Shown here: one piece after another, positions 45,504-55,086 of the stretch
Position numbering within the stretch: position 1 is the stretch's first letter
Layout: every line of letters starts with the position of its first letter
Source of the DNA: Priestia filamentosa
GTDB lineage: Bacteria; Bacillota; Bacilli; Bacillales; Bacillaceae_H
NCBI RefSeq assembly: GCF_900177535.1
Contig: NZ_FXAJ01000001.1
Span: 496,001 to 560,000, forward strand
DNA length: 64,000 bases
Direction of reading: 5' to 3'
Notes under the pieces: generated by a model
Databases searched by the model: none
What the model was told of the DNA's origin: nothing
Seen by the model: the letters and a program-made list of their open reading frames with translations, nothing else
Program-made: the position numbers and the translations under genes

Positions 45504-47129
45504 ATGAAAGAAGTGAAATGTGAATGTGGCCATGTAAATCCACACGGAACAATTTTATGTGAAGCATGTGGAAAACCAACAAATGGTGAGAATTCTAAAA
45601 AGCTGTTAGATATGAGGTATGAAGGAAGTGCGAGAAGATCGCAGACGTATAACAAAACAGTAATTGATCATATCTGGAACTTCTTCTCGTCTGTAAAAGT
45701 AGGAATATGGCTTATTGTTTTAACCCTTATTGCCTCAGCTTTTGGAACGATTTATCCTCAGGAAGCGTACATTCCGATTAATGCAGATCCTTCGACTTAT
45801 TATGAAGAACAATACGGAACACTTGGTGCTCTTTACTATCAGCTTGGTTTTCACAATTTATACAGCTCATGGTGGTATCTACTTCTTATTGCTTCAATAG
45901 GGATTTCCCTTGTTATTTGTAGTCTAGACCGAGTCATTCCCCTTCATCGAGCATTGAAAAAGCAGCGTGTTACCCGACATGAATCTTTTTTACAACGACA
46001 GCGTTTTTTTAGTGTAACCGAAAATCCGCTAGAATCCGATATTAATAAGGTAGAAGAACGGTTGAAAAAGAGAGGATACAGAGTTAAAAAAGAAGAAGGC
46101 AACTTGTTAGGTGAGAAAGGGCGTTTTTCAAGGTGGGGTCCTTATGTTAATCATATTGGACTTATTATCTTTCTTATTGGAGCAATGCTTAGAGTTGTTC
46201 CAGGGATGTATATTGATAAAACAATGTGGCTTCGTGAAGGAGAAACAAAGGCCATTCCTGGTACAAATGGGGAGTATTTTTTGGAAAATAATCAATTTAT
46301 CTATGAGGAGTATGGAAAAGATTCTGATGAAGTATTTCAAAAAACAATTGATCGCGTAGGAGCGGTAGCTAAAAACTATCAAACAGACGTAACCCTTTAT
46401 AAAGGACAAGAAGGGAAGATTGCGGGAGAAGATCAGAAACTTGTAAAACAAAAAGACTTTCCTATCAAAGTGAATGAGCCTTTAAAATTCGATGGGTATG
46501 CTGTTTATCAAGTTGATTACCGGTTAAATGAGCTAAGTGAAATGAAGCTATCGTTAGACGACAAACAAAGTGGAGAAAGCTTTGGCACAATCTCTATTGA
46601 TTTACATAATCCAAAAGATACGTATAAGCTAAAAGACGGCTATAGAGTAGAGATTTTAAGCTATTTTCCTGATTTTTATTTTAATGAAGAAGGAGATCCT
46701 GATACAAAAACGAAAACTCCTTCAAATCCGGCTTTTGTGTTTAAAATGTTTACCCCAGATCGACAGGAGGGAGAAACAAGTTTTGTAGCCATTAGGCAAA
46801 ATGTCGAACCTCTAGGAGAGAATAAGTATAAGATGACGTTTGCGGGAATTGATACAAAAAATGTGACAGGGCTTACTATTCATAAAGACTCTACCCTTTG
46901 GGTACTAGGACTAGGTGGATTAATCTTTATGATTGGGGTTATTCAAGGTATGTATTGGAATCATCGTCGTATTTGGGTTCGACATACAGCTCAAGGGTTA
47001 TTTATCGCAAGTCATACAAACAAAAACTGGTTTGGACTAAAACGAGAGCTTGAAAAAGTAATAGAAGGAACAGCAATTGTGATGCCAGAGGATCAGCAAG
47101 AAAAGAAAAAGGGAGGGGATAAAGCATGA
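45504..47129 (+). CDS. resB: cytochrome c biogenesis protein ResB (Ccs1)
   Basis: Part of the system II cytochrome c synthase; with ResC it carries haem across the membrane and attaches it. It starts with a zinc-ribbon-like head ([20 protein letters not shown]), then membrane helices ([54 protein letters not shown]) around a large external domain, and a final helix near residue 460. 541 residues against 542 in B. subtilis. It follows resA by 12 bases and overlaps resC by four. Confidence 0.95.
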   Translation: MKEVKCECGHVNPHGTILCEACGKPTNGENSKKLLDMRYEGSARRSQTYNKTVIDHIWNFFSSVKVGIWLIVLTLIASAFGTIYPQEAYIPINADPSTYYEEQYGTLGALYYQLGFHNLYSSWWYLLLIASIGISLVICSLDRVIPLHRALKKQRVTRHESFLQRQRFFSVTENPLESDINKVEERLKKRGYRVKKEEGNLLGEKGRFSRWGPYVNHIGLIIFLIGAMLRVVPGMYIDKTMWLREGETKAIPGTNGEYFLENNQFIYEEYGKDSDEVFQKTIDRVGAVAKNYQTDVTLYKGQEGKIAGEDQKLVKQKDFPIKVNEPLKFDGYAVYQVDYRLNELSEMKLSLDDKQSGESFGTISIDLHNPKDTYKLKDGYRVEILSYFPDFYFNEEGDPDTKTKTPSNPAFVFKMFTPDRQEGETSFVAIRQNVEPLGENKYKMTFAGIDTKNVTGLTIHKDSTLWVLGLGGLIFMIGVIQGMYWNHRRIWVRHTAQGLFIASHTNKNWFGLKRELEKVIEGTAIVMPEDQQEKKKGGDKA

Positions 47130-48310
47130 ACTTAGTTAGTTTAAGTGGAAACTTACTTTATACAGCTTTTATCGTCTACTTAATTGCAACGCTTTTTTTC
47201 GGGGGAGCGATCAAATCAAAAAAAGTAGAGCGCAACAAGGAAAAAAATAAATTCGCAACATTTGGTATTTCGTTAGCGATTGTAGGGTTTGTCGCACAAG
47301 CAGGTTATTTTGTTACCCGATGGATTGCAGCCGGACACGTTCCTGTGAGTAATTTATTCGAATTTATGACGTTTTTCTCACTTATGCTTGTTGGGGCATT
47401 TATTTTGCTATACTTTATGTATAGATTAAGTTCACTTGGGGTTTTTACCCTTCCTATCGCCCTTTTACTAATTGCATATGCAAGCATGTTCCCACGTGAT
47501 ATTTCACCTCTTATCCCTGCGTTGCAAAGTCACTGGCTTTATATTCATGTTACAACAACAGCGCTTGGTCAAGCCATTTTAGCCGTTAGCTTTGCAGCAG
47601 GCCTTATCTATTTAATTAAGGAAGTTGATCAAACTAAAAGAGGGAAGAGGACGTTTTGGCTTGAAGTTGTGTTGTATAGCCTTGTTACAACCCTCGCATT
47701 CGTCATTATTACCTCATCTTTTCGAATTGCAGATTATGAAGCAACGTTTTCATGGGTTGATAAGCATGGTGAGAAAGCAGAAGCTGTGTATCATCTTCCA
47801 GCACTTGTTGGACCAAACGAACATGAGCTTGTAACAGAAGGAAAACTGAGCCCATTTGTAGAGGTGCCTGCACTTATTAACGCAGCTAAACTTAATACAT
47901 GCATTTGGTCCATCATTGGCGGCTTGATTCTCTATGTAGTATTACGATTGGTTTTACGCAGAAGGCTTGGAGAAGCTTTAAAACCGCTTGTACGAAATGC
48001 AAATTCAGAGTTAGTAGATGAAATTAGCTACCGCTCTGTAGCAATTGGGTTTCCGGTATTCACTCTTGGTGCTCTTATTTTCGCGATGATATGGGCTCAA
48101 ATAGCGTGGACAAGATTTTGGGGATGGGATCCAAAAGAAGTTTGGGCTCTTATCACATGGCTCTTTTATGCAGCGTTTTTACATCTCCGTCTTTCAAAAG
48201 GATGGCATGGTGAAAAATCAGCATGGCTTGCTGTGATAGGATTTGCCATTATTATGTTTAACCTTATTGCTGTTAACTTAATTTTAGCAGGGCTTCATTC
48301 ATATGCTTAA
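47126..48310 (+). CDS. resC: cytochrome c biogenesis protein ResC (CcsA)
   Basis: Haem-handling membrane protein of the CcmC/CcsA family. The tryptophan-rich haem-binding signature is in [18 protein letters not shown]; conserved histidines are in [13 protein letters not shown] and the C-terminal [20 protein letters not shown]. About eight membrane segments, 394 residues. It overlaps resB (ATGA), so both subunits are made together. A terminator follows, separating resABC from resDE. Confidence 0.95.
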   Translation: MNLVSLSGNLLYTAFIVYLIATLFFGGAIKSKKVERNKEKNKFATFGISLAIVGFVAQAGYFVTRWIAAGHVPVSNLFEFMTFFSLMLVGAFILLYFMYRLSSLGVFTLPIALLLIAYASMFPRDISPLIPALQSHWLYIHVTTTALGQAILAVSFAAGLIYLIKEVDQTKRGKRTFWLEVVLYSLVTTLAFVIITSSFRIADYEATFSWVDKHGEKAEAVYHLPALVGPNEHELVTEGKLSPFVEVPALINAAKLNTCIWSIIGGLILYVVLRLVLRRRLGEALKPLVRNANSELVDEISYRSVAIGFPVFTLGALIFAMIWAQIAWTRFWGWDPKEVWALITWLFYAAFLHLRLSKGWHGEKSAWLAVIGFAIIMFNLIAVNLILAGLHSYA

Positions 48311-48335
48311 GCCTTCACAACTGTGAAGGTTTTTC
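48311..48335 (+). terminator. terminator between resC and resD
   Basis: CCTTCAC (48312-48318) pairs with GTGAAGG around AACT, then five T. In B. subtilis part of resDE transcription comes through from resA, so read-through is possible. Confidence 0.8.
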
Positions 48336-48434
48336 AATTGCAGAGAAAGGGCATAAAAACGTATGATAGGAATGAATCTAGGAGTACAATAAACAATAAT
48401 AAGTCGTACATAAGAGAAACTAGGAGGTAAGAAA

Positions 48435-49151
48435 ATGGACGTAGCTGCACGAATTTTAATCGTAGATGATGAAGAAAGAATTAGAAGACTATTGAAAATG
48501 TATCTAGAGCGTGAAGGGTATGCTATTGATGAAGCTTCTAATGGGGATGATGCAGTAGCAAAAGCGCTCGAGACAGACTATGACATGATTTTGCTTGATA
48601 TCATGATGCCTGGAAAAGACGGACTTGAAGTATGCAGAATTGTAAGAGAGAAAAAATCCACGCCAATTGCAATGCTAACAGCCAAAGGGGAAGAAGCAAA
48701 CCGTGTCCAAGGATTCGAAATTGGAGCAGATGACTATATTGTAAAACCATTCAGTCCACGTGAAGTTGTGCTTCGCGTAAAAGCTCTTCTGCGCCGCTCT
48801 TCTCAAACGTCATATTTAACAACGGAAACAAAAGCAAAAGACTTGCTTGTATTCCCACACCTTACAATTGATAATGATGCCCATCGGGTTACAGCTGAAG
48901 GAAAAGAAGTAAGCTTAACACCAAAAGAATACGAGCTTCTTTGTTTCCTCGCGAAATCTCCAGACAAAGTATACGATCGGGAGCATCTTCTTCGTGAAGT
49001 ATGGCATTATGACTTTTTTGGAGATTTGAGAACGGTTGATACACATGTAAAGAGACTCCGTGAAAAATTGAACCGAAAATCAGAAAAGGCAGCAAGTATG
49101 ATTGTGACGGTATGGGGAGTTGGCTACAAGTTTGAGGTTGGCAATGAATGA
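48435..49151 (+). CDS. resD: two-component response regulator ResD
   Basis: OmpR/PhoB-family regulator of aerobic and anaerobic respiration genes, including cytochrome maturation and nitrate/nitrite respiration. The receiver domain has the acidic pair in LIVDDEERI and the phosphorylated Asp55 in MILLDIMMPG; the C-terminal winged helix carries LTPKEYELLCFLA and LRTVDTHVKRLREKL. 238 residues. TAGGAGG precedes the ATG. It overlaps resE by four bases. Confidence 0.95.
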   Translation: MDVAARILIVDDEERIRRLLKMYLEREGYAIDEASNGDDAVAKALETDYDMILLDIMMPGKDGLEVCRIVREKKSTPIAMLTAKGEEANRVQGFEIGADDYIVKPFSPREVVLRVKALLRRSSQTSYLTTETKAKDLLVFPHLTIDNDAHRVTAEGKEVSLTPKEYELLCFLAKSPDKVYDREHLLREVWHYDFFGDLRTVDTHVKRLREKLNRKSEKAASMIVTVWGVGYKFEVGNE

Positions 49152-50914
49152 GACTTTGGCGAAGTGTTGTAGGGAAGCTTTGGATTACAATCATTCTGCT
49201 TCTTTCTGTCGTTTTATTCATTCTAACTATTTTACTTCTTGAGTTTTTCGAAAACTATATTGTTGATCAAGCTGAAGAGGATTTGAATAGTACGAGCAAG
49301 CAAGTTGCTCATTTTGTAGAAGAAATGGAAGATGGAGATTTAGCTTTAAAGGCAACATGGAATCTCATTGATGATGCAAATATTATCGTGCAAAAAGGAA
49401 ATGAATATAGCTTTTCACCGAATATTCGAGAAGACAAAAAGCAGATTGAGAAATTCTTAAAAGAAGACAGCTATTTCAAAAACAGTGCAAATGGAACAAA
49501 GATGAGGAAAAAAGAAACAACCCTAAACCTTTCAAAAGAAGGGCAATCAGATCAAATCTACATCGTTTCAATGCCGTTTACGATGTCTTCTGGAGAGAAA
49601 GGAGCCGTATATTTATATCAGCCTCTTTCTTATCTCCAAGAGCCTTCTCGTCAAACAACAAAATTTATTCTTTTAGCAGCTGGGATTGCTATTATTTTAA
49701 CGACAATTTTTGCCTTCTTCCTTTCTACAAGAATTACAGCCCCTCTTCGTAAAATGAAACAAGCTGCATTTGAAGTAACGAAAGGAAACTTTGATACAAA
49801 AGTTCCTATTTTAACGTATGACGAAATTGGAGAGCTCGCTATTGCTTTCAATCAAATGGGACGTCAGCTTAAATATAATTTAAATGCACTGAATCAAGAA
49901 AAAGAACAACTTTCAAGTATTTTAAGCAGCATGGCAGATGGAGTTATTACCTTTAGCCGGAATGGCACTATTCTTATTACAAATCCACCTGCCGAACAGT
50001 TTTTGCAAGCTTCTCTCTATGAACAAAAAATCGATATTACAAATGCATCAGGTCTTTCATCAAAAGTGCAGCGTTTGTTAGAAGAAGTTGTTCAAACAGA
50101 GCAGGAGCAAGTAACTGAGATGACAGTACAAGGAAGAACATGGGTTATCCTAATGTCTCCACTGTATAATCAAACAAAAATACGTGGAGCTGTTGCTGTT
50201 ATCAGGGATATGACAGAAGAGCGCAGACTTGATAAGCTTCGTCAAGATTTCGTTGCTAATGTTTCGCATGAATTAAGAACACCGATATCAATGCTGCAAG
50301 GCTACAGTGAAGCAATTGTTGATGATATTGCTTCAACAGAAGAAGAAATGAAAGAAATTGCAAAGGTTATTCATGATGAATCATTAAGAATGGGTCGCCT
50401 TGTAAATGAACTGTTAGATTTAGCCAGAATGGAAGCAGGTCATATTAGACTTTCAATTGATGAAGTAGACATTGAATCGTTTACAGAACGGGTGCTTCGG
50501 AAGTTTCAGGGGGTTGCAAAAGAAGAGAATATCGCGCTTCATTTATCGTTAGAATCGCTTCAAAGACAAGAAGTGAAAATTGATGCGGACAAGCTAGAGC
50601 AAGTCTTAACAAACCTTATTGATAATGCTATTCGTCATACACAGGGAGAAGGAGCTGTAACATTAGAAGTCGAAAGTTTACCTAGCGCCCTTTCTCTTAA
50701 AGTACAGGACACAGGAGCAGGTATTGCTGAAGAAGATTTGCCATTTGTTTTTGAACGCTTTTATAAAGGAGACAAAGCAAGGACAAGAGGAAAAGCAGGA
50801 ACTGGTCTTGGACTTGCAATTGCTAAAAATATTGTTGAAGCTCATGAGGGAACAATCCGTGTTCATAGTACATTAGGAAAAGGCACAACATTTTCAATTC
50901 GACTGCCACAATAG
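49148..50914 (+). CDS. resE: sensor histidine kinase ResE
   Basis: Membrane kinase partner of ResD. Two membrane segments (about residues 11-32 and 175-195) flank an extracytoplasmic domain; then come HAMP (TRITAPLRKMKQAAFEVTKG), PAS (SILSSMADGVITFSRNGTIL), the HisKA domain with the phosphorylated His374 in FVANVSHELRTPISML, and the HATPase domain (NLIDNAIRHT, DTGAGIAEEDLPFVFERFY, GTGLGLAIAKNIVE). 588 residues, with the start overlapping the resD stop (ATGA). Confidence 0.95.
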   Translation: MRLWRSVVGKLWITIILLLSVVLFILTILLLEFFENYIVDQAEEDLNSTSKQVAHFVEEMEDGDLALKATWNLIDDANIIVQKGNEYSFSPNIREDKKQIEKFLKEDSYFKNSANGTKMRKKETTLNLSKEGQSDQIYIVSMPFTMSSGEKGAVYLYQPLSYLQEPSRQTTKFILLAAGIAIILTTIFAFFLSTRITAPLRKMKQAAFEVTKGNFDTKVPILTYDEIGELAIAFNQMGRQLKYNLNALNQEKEQLSSILSSMADGVITFSRNGTILITNPPAEQFLQASLYEQKIDITNASGLSSKVQRLLEEVVQTEQEQVTEMTVQGRTWVILMSPLYNQTKIRGAVAVIRDMTEERRLDKLRQDFVANVSHELRTPISMLQGYSEAIVDDIASTEEEMKEIAKVIHDESLRMGRLVNELLDLARMEAGHIRLSIDEVDIESFTERVLRKFQGVAKEENIALHLSLESLQRQEVKIDADKLEQVLTNLIDNAIRHTQGEGAVTLEVESLPSALSLKVQDTGAGIAEEDLPFVFERFYKGDKARTRGKAGTGLGLAIAKNIVEAHEGTIRVHSTLGKGTTFSIRLPQ

Positions 50915-50963
50915 AAAGAAAAAAGCTAGAAAAGAGCCATCTTTTTCTAGCTTTTTTCTTTTT
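50915..50963 (+). terminator. Rho-independent terminator after resE
   Basis: AAAGAAAAAAGCTAGAAAA pairs with TTTTTCTAGCTTTTTTCTTT around a short loop, with T-rich trailing bases. Confidence 0.88.
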
Positions 50964-51033
50964 ATTTAGGTAAAGTTTAATTACCATTTATTAGTATTTA
51001 GTTTCTTTTATAAAGGTTAGGGGAGGAGGAGAG

Positions 51034-51570
51034 ATGATGAACACTGTACTTGAGCGGCTCTATATAACATATCATCAAGATTTGCTTCGATTTTTAGGAT
51101 ATACAGTTAAAAATCGAGAGAAAGCAGAAGACTTAGCGCAGGAAGTATATATACGTGTTTTGAAATCTTGCAGTAAATTTGAAGGAAATTGTAGTGAAAA
51201 GACTTGGCTTTTTACAATTGCTAAAAATATTGCAATAGACTATTTTAGAAAAGAAAAAGGTTTAAAAGAGTGTTGTCTTTTATCAAGTTGGCGGAAGCAC
51301 ATTTGTTGTGAAGAATCTCCTTCTCCAGAAGAACATGCCCTCGTTAAAGAAGAGGTACAGCAGTTATATGAAAGGCTCAGGGCGTGCAAAAATGATTTTC
51401 AGCTTGTTTTACTTTGTCGTTTTATTCGTGGATTATCTGTTGGACAGACTGCTCATTTTTTAGGGTGGTCAGAAAGTAAAGTGAAAACAACGCAGCATCG
51501 AGCCCTTAAAGCCTTAAGGGCAGAAATGATTGGAGGAAGAAAGCGAAATATAAGCGTCAAATACAGTTAA
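51034..51570 (+). CDS. sigX: ECF sigma factor, SigX-like, cysteine-rich
   Basis: An extracytoplasmic-function sigma factor. Region 2 is LYITYHQDLLRFLGYTVKNR and KAEDLAQEVYIRVLKSCSKF with FEGNCSEKTWLFTIAKNIAI; region 4 ends in GLSVGQTAHFLGWSESKVKT then TQHRALKALR. These match B. subtilis SigX, which also follows resE, though this protein is shorter (178 against 194 residues). Two differences stand out. First, no anti-sigma rsiX gene follows; the next gene encodes a wall hydrolase. Second, eight cysteines are present (46, 53, 80, 81, 91, 92, 118, 128), including a CC-x9-CC pair in the linker between regions 2 and 4. Either ATG 51034 or 51037 can be the start after GGGGAGGAGGAG. Confidence 0.85.
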   Translation: MMNTVLERLYITYHQDLLRFLGYTVKNREKAEDLAQEVYIRVLKSCSKFEGNCSEKTWLFTIAKNIAIDYFRKEKGLKECCLLSSWRKHICCEESPSPEEHALVKEEVQQLYERLRACKNDFQLVLLCRFIRGLSVGQTAHFLGWSESKVKTTQHRALKALRAEMIGGRKRNISVKYS

Positions 51571-51714
51571 GAAAAAGATGATGTACAACATTAACTTTTT
51601 AACATTTTCCTGGATAAAACTCTTAAAAAACGTAAAGTATATGGGAGATGTCTTAAAATGGGAGAACAGTTTAAGGCAGGGACTAAACATGTTTTTTTAG
51701 GAGGAACTACAGCG

Positions 51715-52404
51715 ATGAAAGCACGCATATTTGGAATTATAACAATAGTCGCTTTTATAGTTGGAAGCGGGTCTGTCCAGGGAAATGCTGAAGAAGCCGA
51801 ACAGTGGATTTGGCCAACTGAAGGAATATTAACAGACTTATTTGGCACACGTCATGCTAAGCATTATGGGATTGATATTGCAGCTCCTATTGGAACAAAT
51901 GTTGAAACAGTTGCAGATGGTAAAGTGACAAAATCCTATCCTTCCTCAACATATGGAAACGTTGTTTTTATTAAACAAAACAATGGATATGAAGCAGTAT
52001 ACGCTCATTTGCACAAGCGTCTTGTAAAGCAAGGTGACACAGTTAGAAAAGGACAAATAATTGGTGAAGTTGGAAGTACAGGCCGATCTTCGGGAAGTCA
52101 TCTGCATTTTGAAGTACATAAAGGAAATTGGAATGAACATAAAACAAACGCCGTTGATCCTCTTCCTCTTCTTGATGAAGAAAAGCTCTATGCTTATTTA
52201 AGAGGAGGGGTTACAAGGGAAGTTTTTCAGTCTGTTTATGGAGAGACAACAAATGATGGAAAAGTGAAAACAACTGTTCAAAAAGGTGACACGTTATCAA
52301 ATATTGCCGAGAAATACGGTGTATCAGTTTCAACTTTACAAGCGTGGAATAACTTAAATGAAACAACGATTTATGCTGGAGAAAAGCTTATCGTTCGGCA
52401 ATAA
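51715..52404 (+). CDS. secreted M23 (LytM) peptidase with C-terminal LysM domain
   Basis: A cell-wall hydrolase or amidase activator. ATG 51715 follows TAGGAGGAAC (51699-51708) and opens a signal peptide (ARIFGIITIVAFIVGSGSVQ then GNA); the longer frame to 51658 has no site. The LytM domain shows the zinc ligands in HYGIDIAAPIGTNVETVADG and SGSHLHFEVHKG, with AVYAHLHKRL between, so it looks catalytically complete. The last 45 residues are one LysM peptidoglycan-binding repeat (TVQKGDTLSNIAEKYGVSVS to KLIVRQ). 229 residues. It sits where B. subtilis has rsiX, just after sigX, and could be a SigX target, but I found no sigma-X-like promoter in front of it. Confidence 0.87.
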   Translation: MKARIFGIITIVAFIVGSGSVQGNAEEAEQWIWPTEGILTDLFGTRHAKHYGIDIAAPIGTNVETVADGKVTKSYPSSTYGNVVFIKQNNGYEAVYAHLHKRLVKQGDTVRKGQIIGEVGSTGRSSGSHLHFEVHKGNWNEHKTNAVDPLPLLDEEKLYAYLRGGVTREVFQSVYGETTNDGKVKTTVQKGDTLSNIAEKYGVSVSTLQAWNNLNETTIYAGEKLIVRQ

Positions 52405-52431
52405 AAGGTCTCCTAAAAGGAGATCTTTTAT
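52403..52431 (+). terminator. Rho-independent terminator after the M23 peptidase gene
   Basis: AAAAGGTCTCC (52403-52413) pairs with GGAGATCTTTT (52419-52429), one G-U. Confidence 0.8.
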
Positions 52432-52460
52432 TGTTAAGGAAAGGAAAAAGGTTTTTATAA

Positions 52461-52489
52461 TTTACTTTTAATTCGAGAAAAGTTATAAT
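52461..52489 (+). promoter_or_regulatory. SigA-type promoter for the ribU transcript
   Basis: TTTACT (52461-52466), 17-base spacer, TATAAT (52484-52489), about 20 bases before the FMN riboswitch. Confidence 0.75.
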
Positions 52490-52510
52490 GAACATAAAAT
52501 CACATATGGT

Positions 52511-52630
52511 TCATCTTCGGGGCAGGGTGAAATTCCCGACCGGCGGTTATAGCCCGCGAGCTTTCATTGAAAGCAGGATTTGGTGAAATTCCAAAGCCGA
52601 CAGTACAGTCTGGAAGGGAGAAGGTGGAGG
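52511..52630 (+). ncRNA. FMN riboswitch (RFN element)
   Basis: All conserved blocks of the RFN aptamer are present in order: CTTCGGGGCAGGGTGAAATT, CCCGACCGGCGGT, AGCCCGCGA, GGATTTGGTGAAATTCC, AAGCCGACAGT, AGTCTGGAAGGGAGAAGGTG. Binding of FMN should favour the terminator at 52682-52714 and shut off ribU. This is the only RFN element in the window. Confidence 0.97.
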
Positions 52631-52633
52631 TTC

Positions 52634-52714
52634 AAACGTTTAATTTTTTAATTGCTAAACGTTTATTAAACGAGCTCTGCTAACTCCTTCAGCTATTTAT
52701 GAAGGAGTTTATTT
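52634..52714 (+). promoter_or_regulatory. expression platform of the FMN riboswitch with terminator
   Basis: AACTCCTTCA (52682-52691) pairs with TGAAGGAGTT (52700-52709) followed by TATTT: the terminator. Upstream, AAACGTTTA and TAAACGTTT (about 52635-52665) can form a separate hairpin that may serve as spacer or compete in antitermination. ribU begins 58 bases later. Confidence 0.75.
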
Positions 52715-52772
52715 GCGTTTAATACAAGAACCTTTCTTCTTTGAGATGGATCGCAAAGAAGGAGAGAGGATT

Positions 52773-53369
52773 ATGAACAAAAATAAAAAGACTCAAAAAT
52801 TCGTTGCGATAGGAATGCTGAGCAGTATTGCTTATGTACTAATGATGCTTAATTTTCCTATCCCTATTTTCCCAAGCTTTTTGCTTATTGACTTCAGTGA
52901 GCTTCCTGCTCTTATTGCAGCAATTGTTTTTGGACCGCTAGCGGGAATTGCAGTTGAAGCAATTAAAAACTTTCTGTATTACGCTGTTCAAGGAAGCATG
53001 ACAGGTGTTCCAGTTGGATCACTTGCTAATTTTATCGCTGGAGTTTTATATATAGTGCCTGTTGCACTTATGTTTCGCAAATTTCGCAACCGTAAAAGCA
53101 TTACGCTCGGTCTTACAGTAGGAACTATTTTAACCTCAATTGTTATGAGCATTCTTAATTATTATGTTATTTTACCGGCTTACACATGGTTTTTACAAGC
53201 GCCAGCGATGTCAGATAAAATGCTTTATGCAACAGTTACAACAGCTATCTTCCCATTCAACATTGTTAAAGGTGCTATTGTCGGAGTTCTGTTTGGTCTT
53301 ATGTATGCTAAGATGCATACTTGGATTGCCAAACGCTCTATTCATCCTTCAACATCTGTTTCAAAATAA
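52773..53369 (+). CDS. ribU: riboflavin transporter RibU (ECF S component)
   Basis: Substrate-binding membrane subunit of the energy-coupling-factor vitamin importer for riboflavin. Six hydrophobic segments; the S-component signature SIAYVLMMLNFPIPIFPSFL and LIDFSELPALIAAIVFGPLA, plus FLYYAVQGSMTGVPVGSLAN, are diagnostic. ATG 52773 follows AAGGAGAG; an in-frame codon at 52713 lies inside the riboswitch terminator and is rejected. 198 residues. Controlled by the FMN riboswitch directly upstream. It uses the shared EcfA-EcfA'-EcfT module, encoded elsewhere. Confidence 0.95.
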   Translation: MNKNKKTQKFVAIGMLSSIAYVLMMLNFPIPIFPSFLLIDFSELPALIAAIVFGPLAGIAVEAIKNFLYYAVQGSMTGVPVGSLANFIAGVLYIVPVALMFRKFRNRKSITLGLTVGTILTSIVMSILNYYVILPAYTWFLQAPAMSDKMLYATVTTAIFPFNIVKGAIVGVLFGLMYAKMHTWIAKRSIHPSTSVSK

Positions 53370-53406
53370 AAAAAGCTCGTTAGGAATTATCCTAACGAGC
53401 TTTTTT

Positions 53407-53407
<1 letters not shown>
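53368..53407. terminator. bidirectional terminator between ribU and fer
   Basis: AAAAAAGCTCGTTAGGA and TCCTAACGAGCTTTTTT form a 17-bp perfect stem around ATTA. Confidence 0.93.
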
Positions 53408-54015
<608 letters not shown>

Positions 54016-55086
54016 ATGAATTCTCTTCATATTGTAATGTTATTTTGTCTTCAACGCTTGAAAGAAGAGCGTACAATATATGGGGTTTATCATTTGTTAA
54101 AAGGAAAGAAATCAGCCCAAACAATTCAAGATGGGCAAATCTACGGTTTGTCTTTTTTATTCCAATCTTTTCCTTATTTAAAAAAACCATCCTTTGATAG
54201 TATGATCACAACCTTAGTTCAAAAAGAGGCTATTACCTCCAAAGGGGAACATGTTTATCAAGTTACAGAAAAAGGGCACGAATATGTACAAAAGTGGTTA
54301 ACGACTAATAAACTACCATCTTCACTGAACGGCTGGCAGTATGCCAATGTAACATACCCTTTTTGGAAACGTCTTCTTGTTCTGTTTCAAACTGCCTCAA
54401 ATTTAGTTTACGAAGAGAAGAAATTTGTTCCTGTGACAAGAGATGAGGAAACGTTAAGATGGTTAAAAAACTTTCTTGTGCGAAATGGGCAAAATCGGAC
54501 TGAATTAGCTCATCAACTCTTTCAAGAACTAAAAAATATTTTGAAGGAAACCCCACAGCTTAATGTGGAGCTATTTGTGCGACAGTTTTCAGGGTATCAG
54601 TATGCAGGAGAAACAAACGTTCAAATTGCGAAAGAGTATAATGTTGATGAGCATTATGTGCATCTTTGCCAACTAGCAACAGTGCATTTTATTATTCATA
54701 TGTTGGAAAAGCAGAAGGATTTGTACAAGTTATTACAAGGATTACTAACCGATTTTAATGTTGTTCTTCCCTTAACATCGTCAGCTAAGGCAACATATGA
54801 ACTTATGAAGAGAAACAAGTCATTTGAAGATATTATGAGAATTCGTCGTTTGAAAAAAAGTACGATTGAAGATCATTTAGCTGAAATTGCCCTTTTTATA
54901 GATGATTTTAGCCTCTCAGACTATGTAACAAATGCTGAACAAGAAGAAATTAAACGCGTCTATTTAAAGCTCAATACAAATAAATTAAAGCCTATCAAAG
55001 ATGAAGTGTCATCTTCTATTACTTATTTTCAGATTAGGCTTGTGCTTGCTCATTTGACTAAAGAAAGGAGAGTCACATGGAGTTAG
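54016..55086 (+). CDS. ypbB: YpbB, helix-turn-helix protein linked to RecQ
   Basis: A 356-residue protein found next to the recS helicase in Bacillaceae. The start HIVMLFCLQRLKEERTIYGV and YHLLKGKKSAQTIQDGQIYG are conserved; the C-terminal part (NKSFEDIMRIRRLKKSTIED, HLAEIALFI) is a helix-turn-helix of the HTH_40 type often joined to RecQ helicases. It overlaps recS by 10 bases, so the two are made together; in B. subtilis they have a role in replication-linked DNA repair. TAAGGAGAAG precedes the ATG. Confidence 0.9.
   Translation: MNSLHIVMLFCLQRLKEERTIYGVYHLLKGKKSAQTIQDGQIYGLSFLFQSFPYLKKPSFDSMITTLVQKEAITSKGEHVYQVTEKGHEYVQKWLTTNKLPSSLNGWQYANVTYPFWKRLLVLFQTASNLVYEEKKFVPVTRDEETLRWLKNFLVRNGQNRTELAHQLFQELKNILKETPQLNVELFVRQFSGYQYAGETNVQIAKEYNVDEHYVHLCQLATVHFIIHMLEKQKDLYKLLQGLLTDFNVVLPLTSSAKATYELMKRNKSFEDIMRIRRLKKSTIEDHLAEIALFIDDFSLSDYVTNAEQEEIKRVYLKLNTNKLKPIKDEVSSSITYFQIRLVLAHLTKERRVTWS

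Noticed and set aside
51571-51714. A shortened or broken rsiX between sigX and the M23 gene
   Set aside because: The 144 bases contain no frame with a membrane segment or anti-sigma motif; nothing resembling rsiX can be read on the plus strand.
52713-52772. A longer RibU start 20 codons upstream
   Set aside because: It begins in the riboswitch terminator tail, lacks a site, and the added residues are not part of the S-component family.
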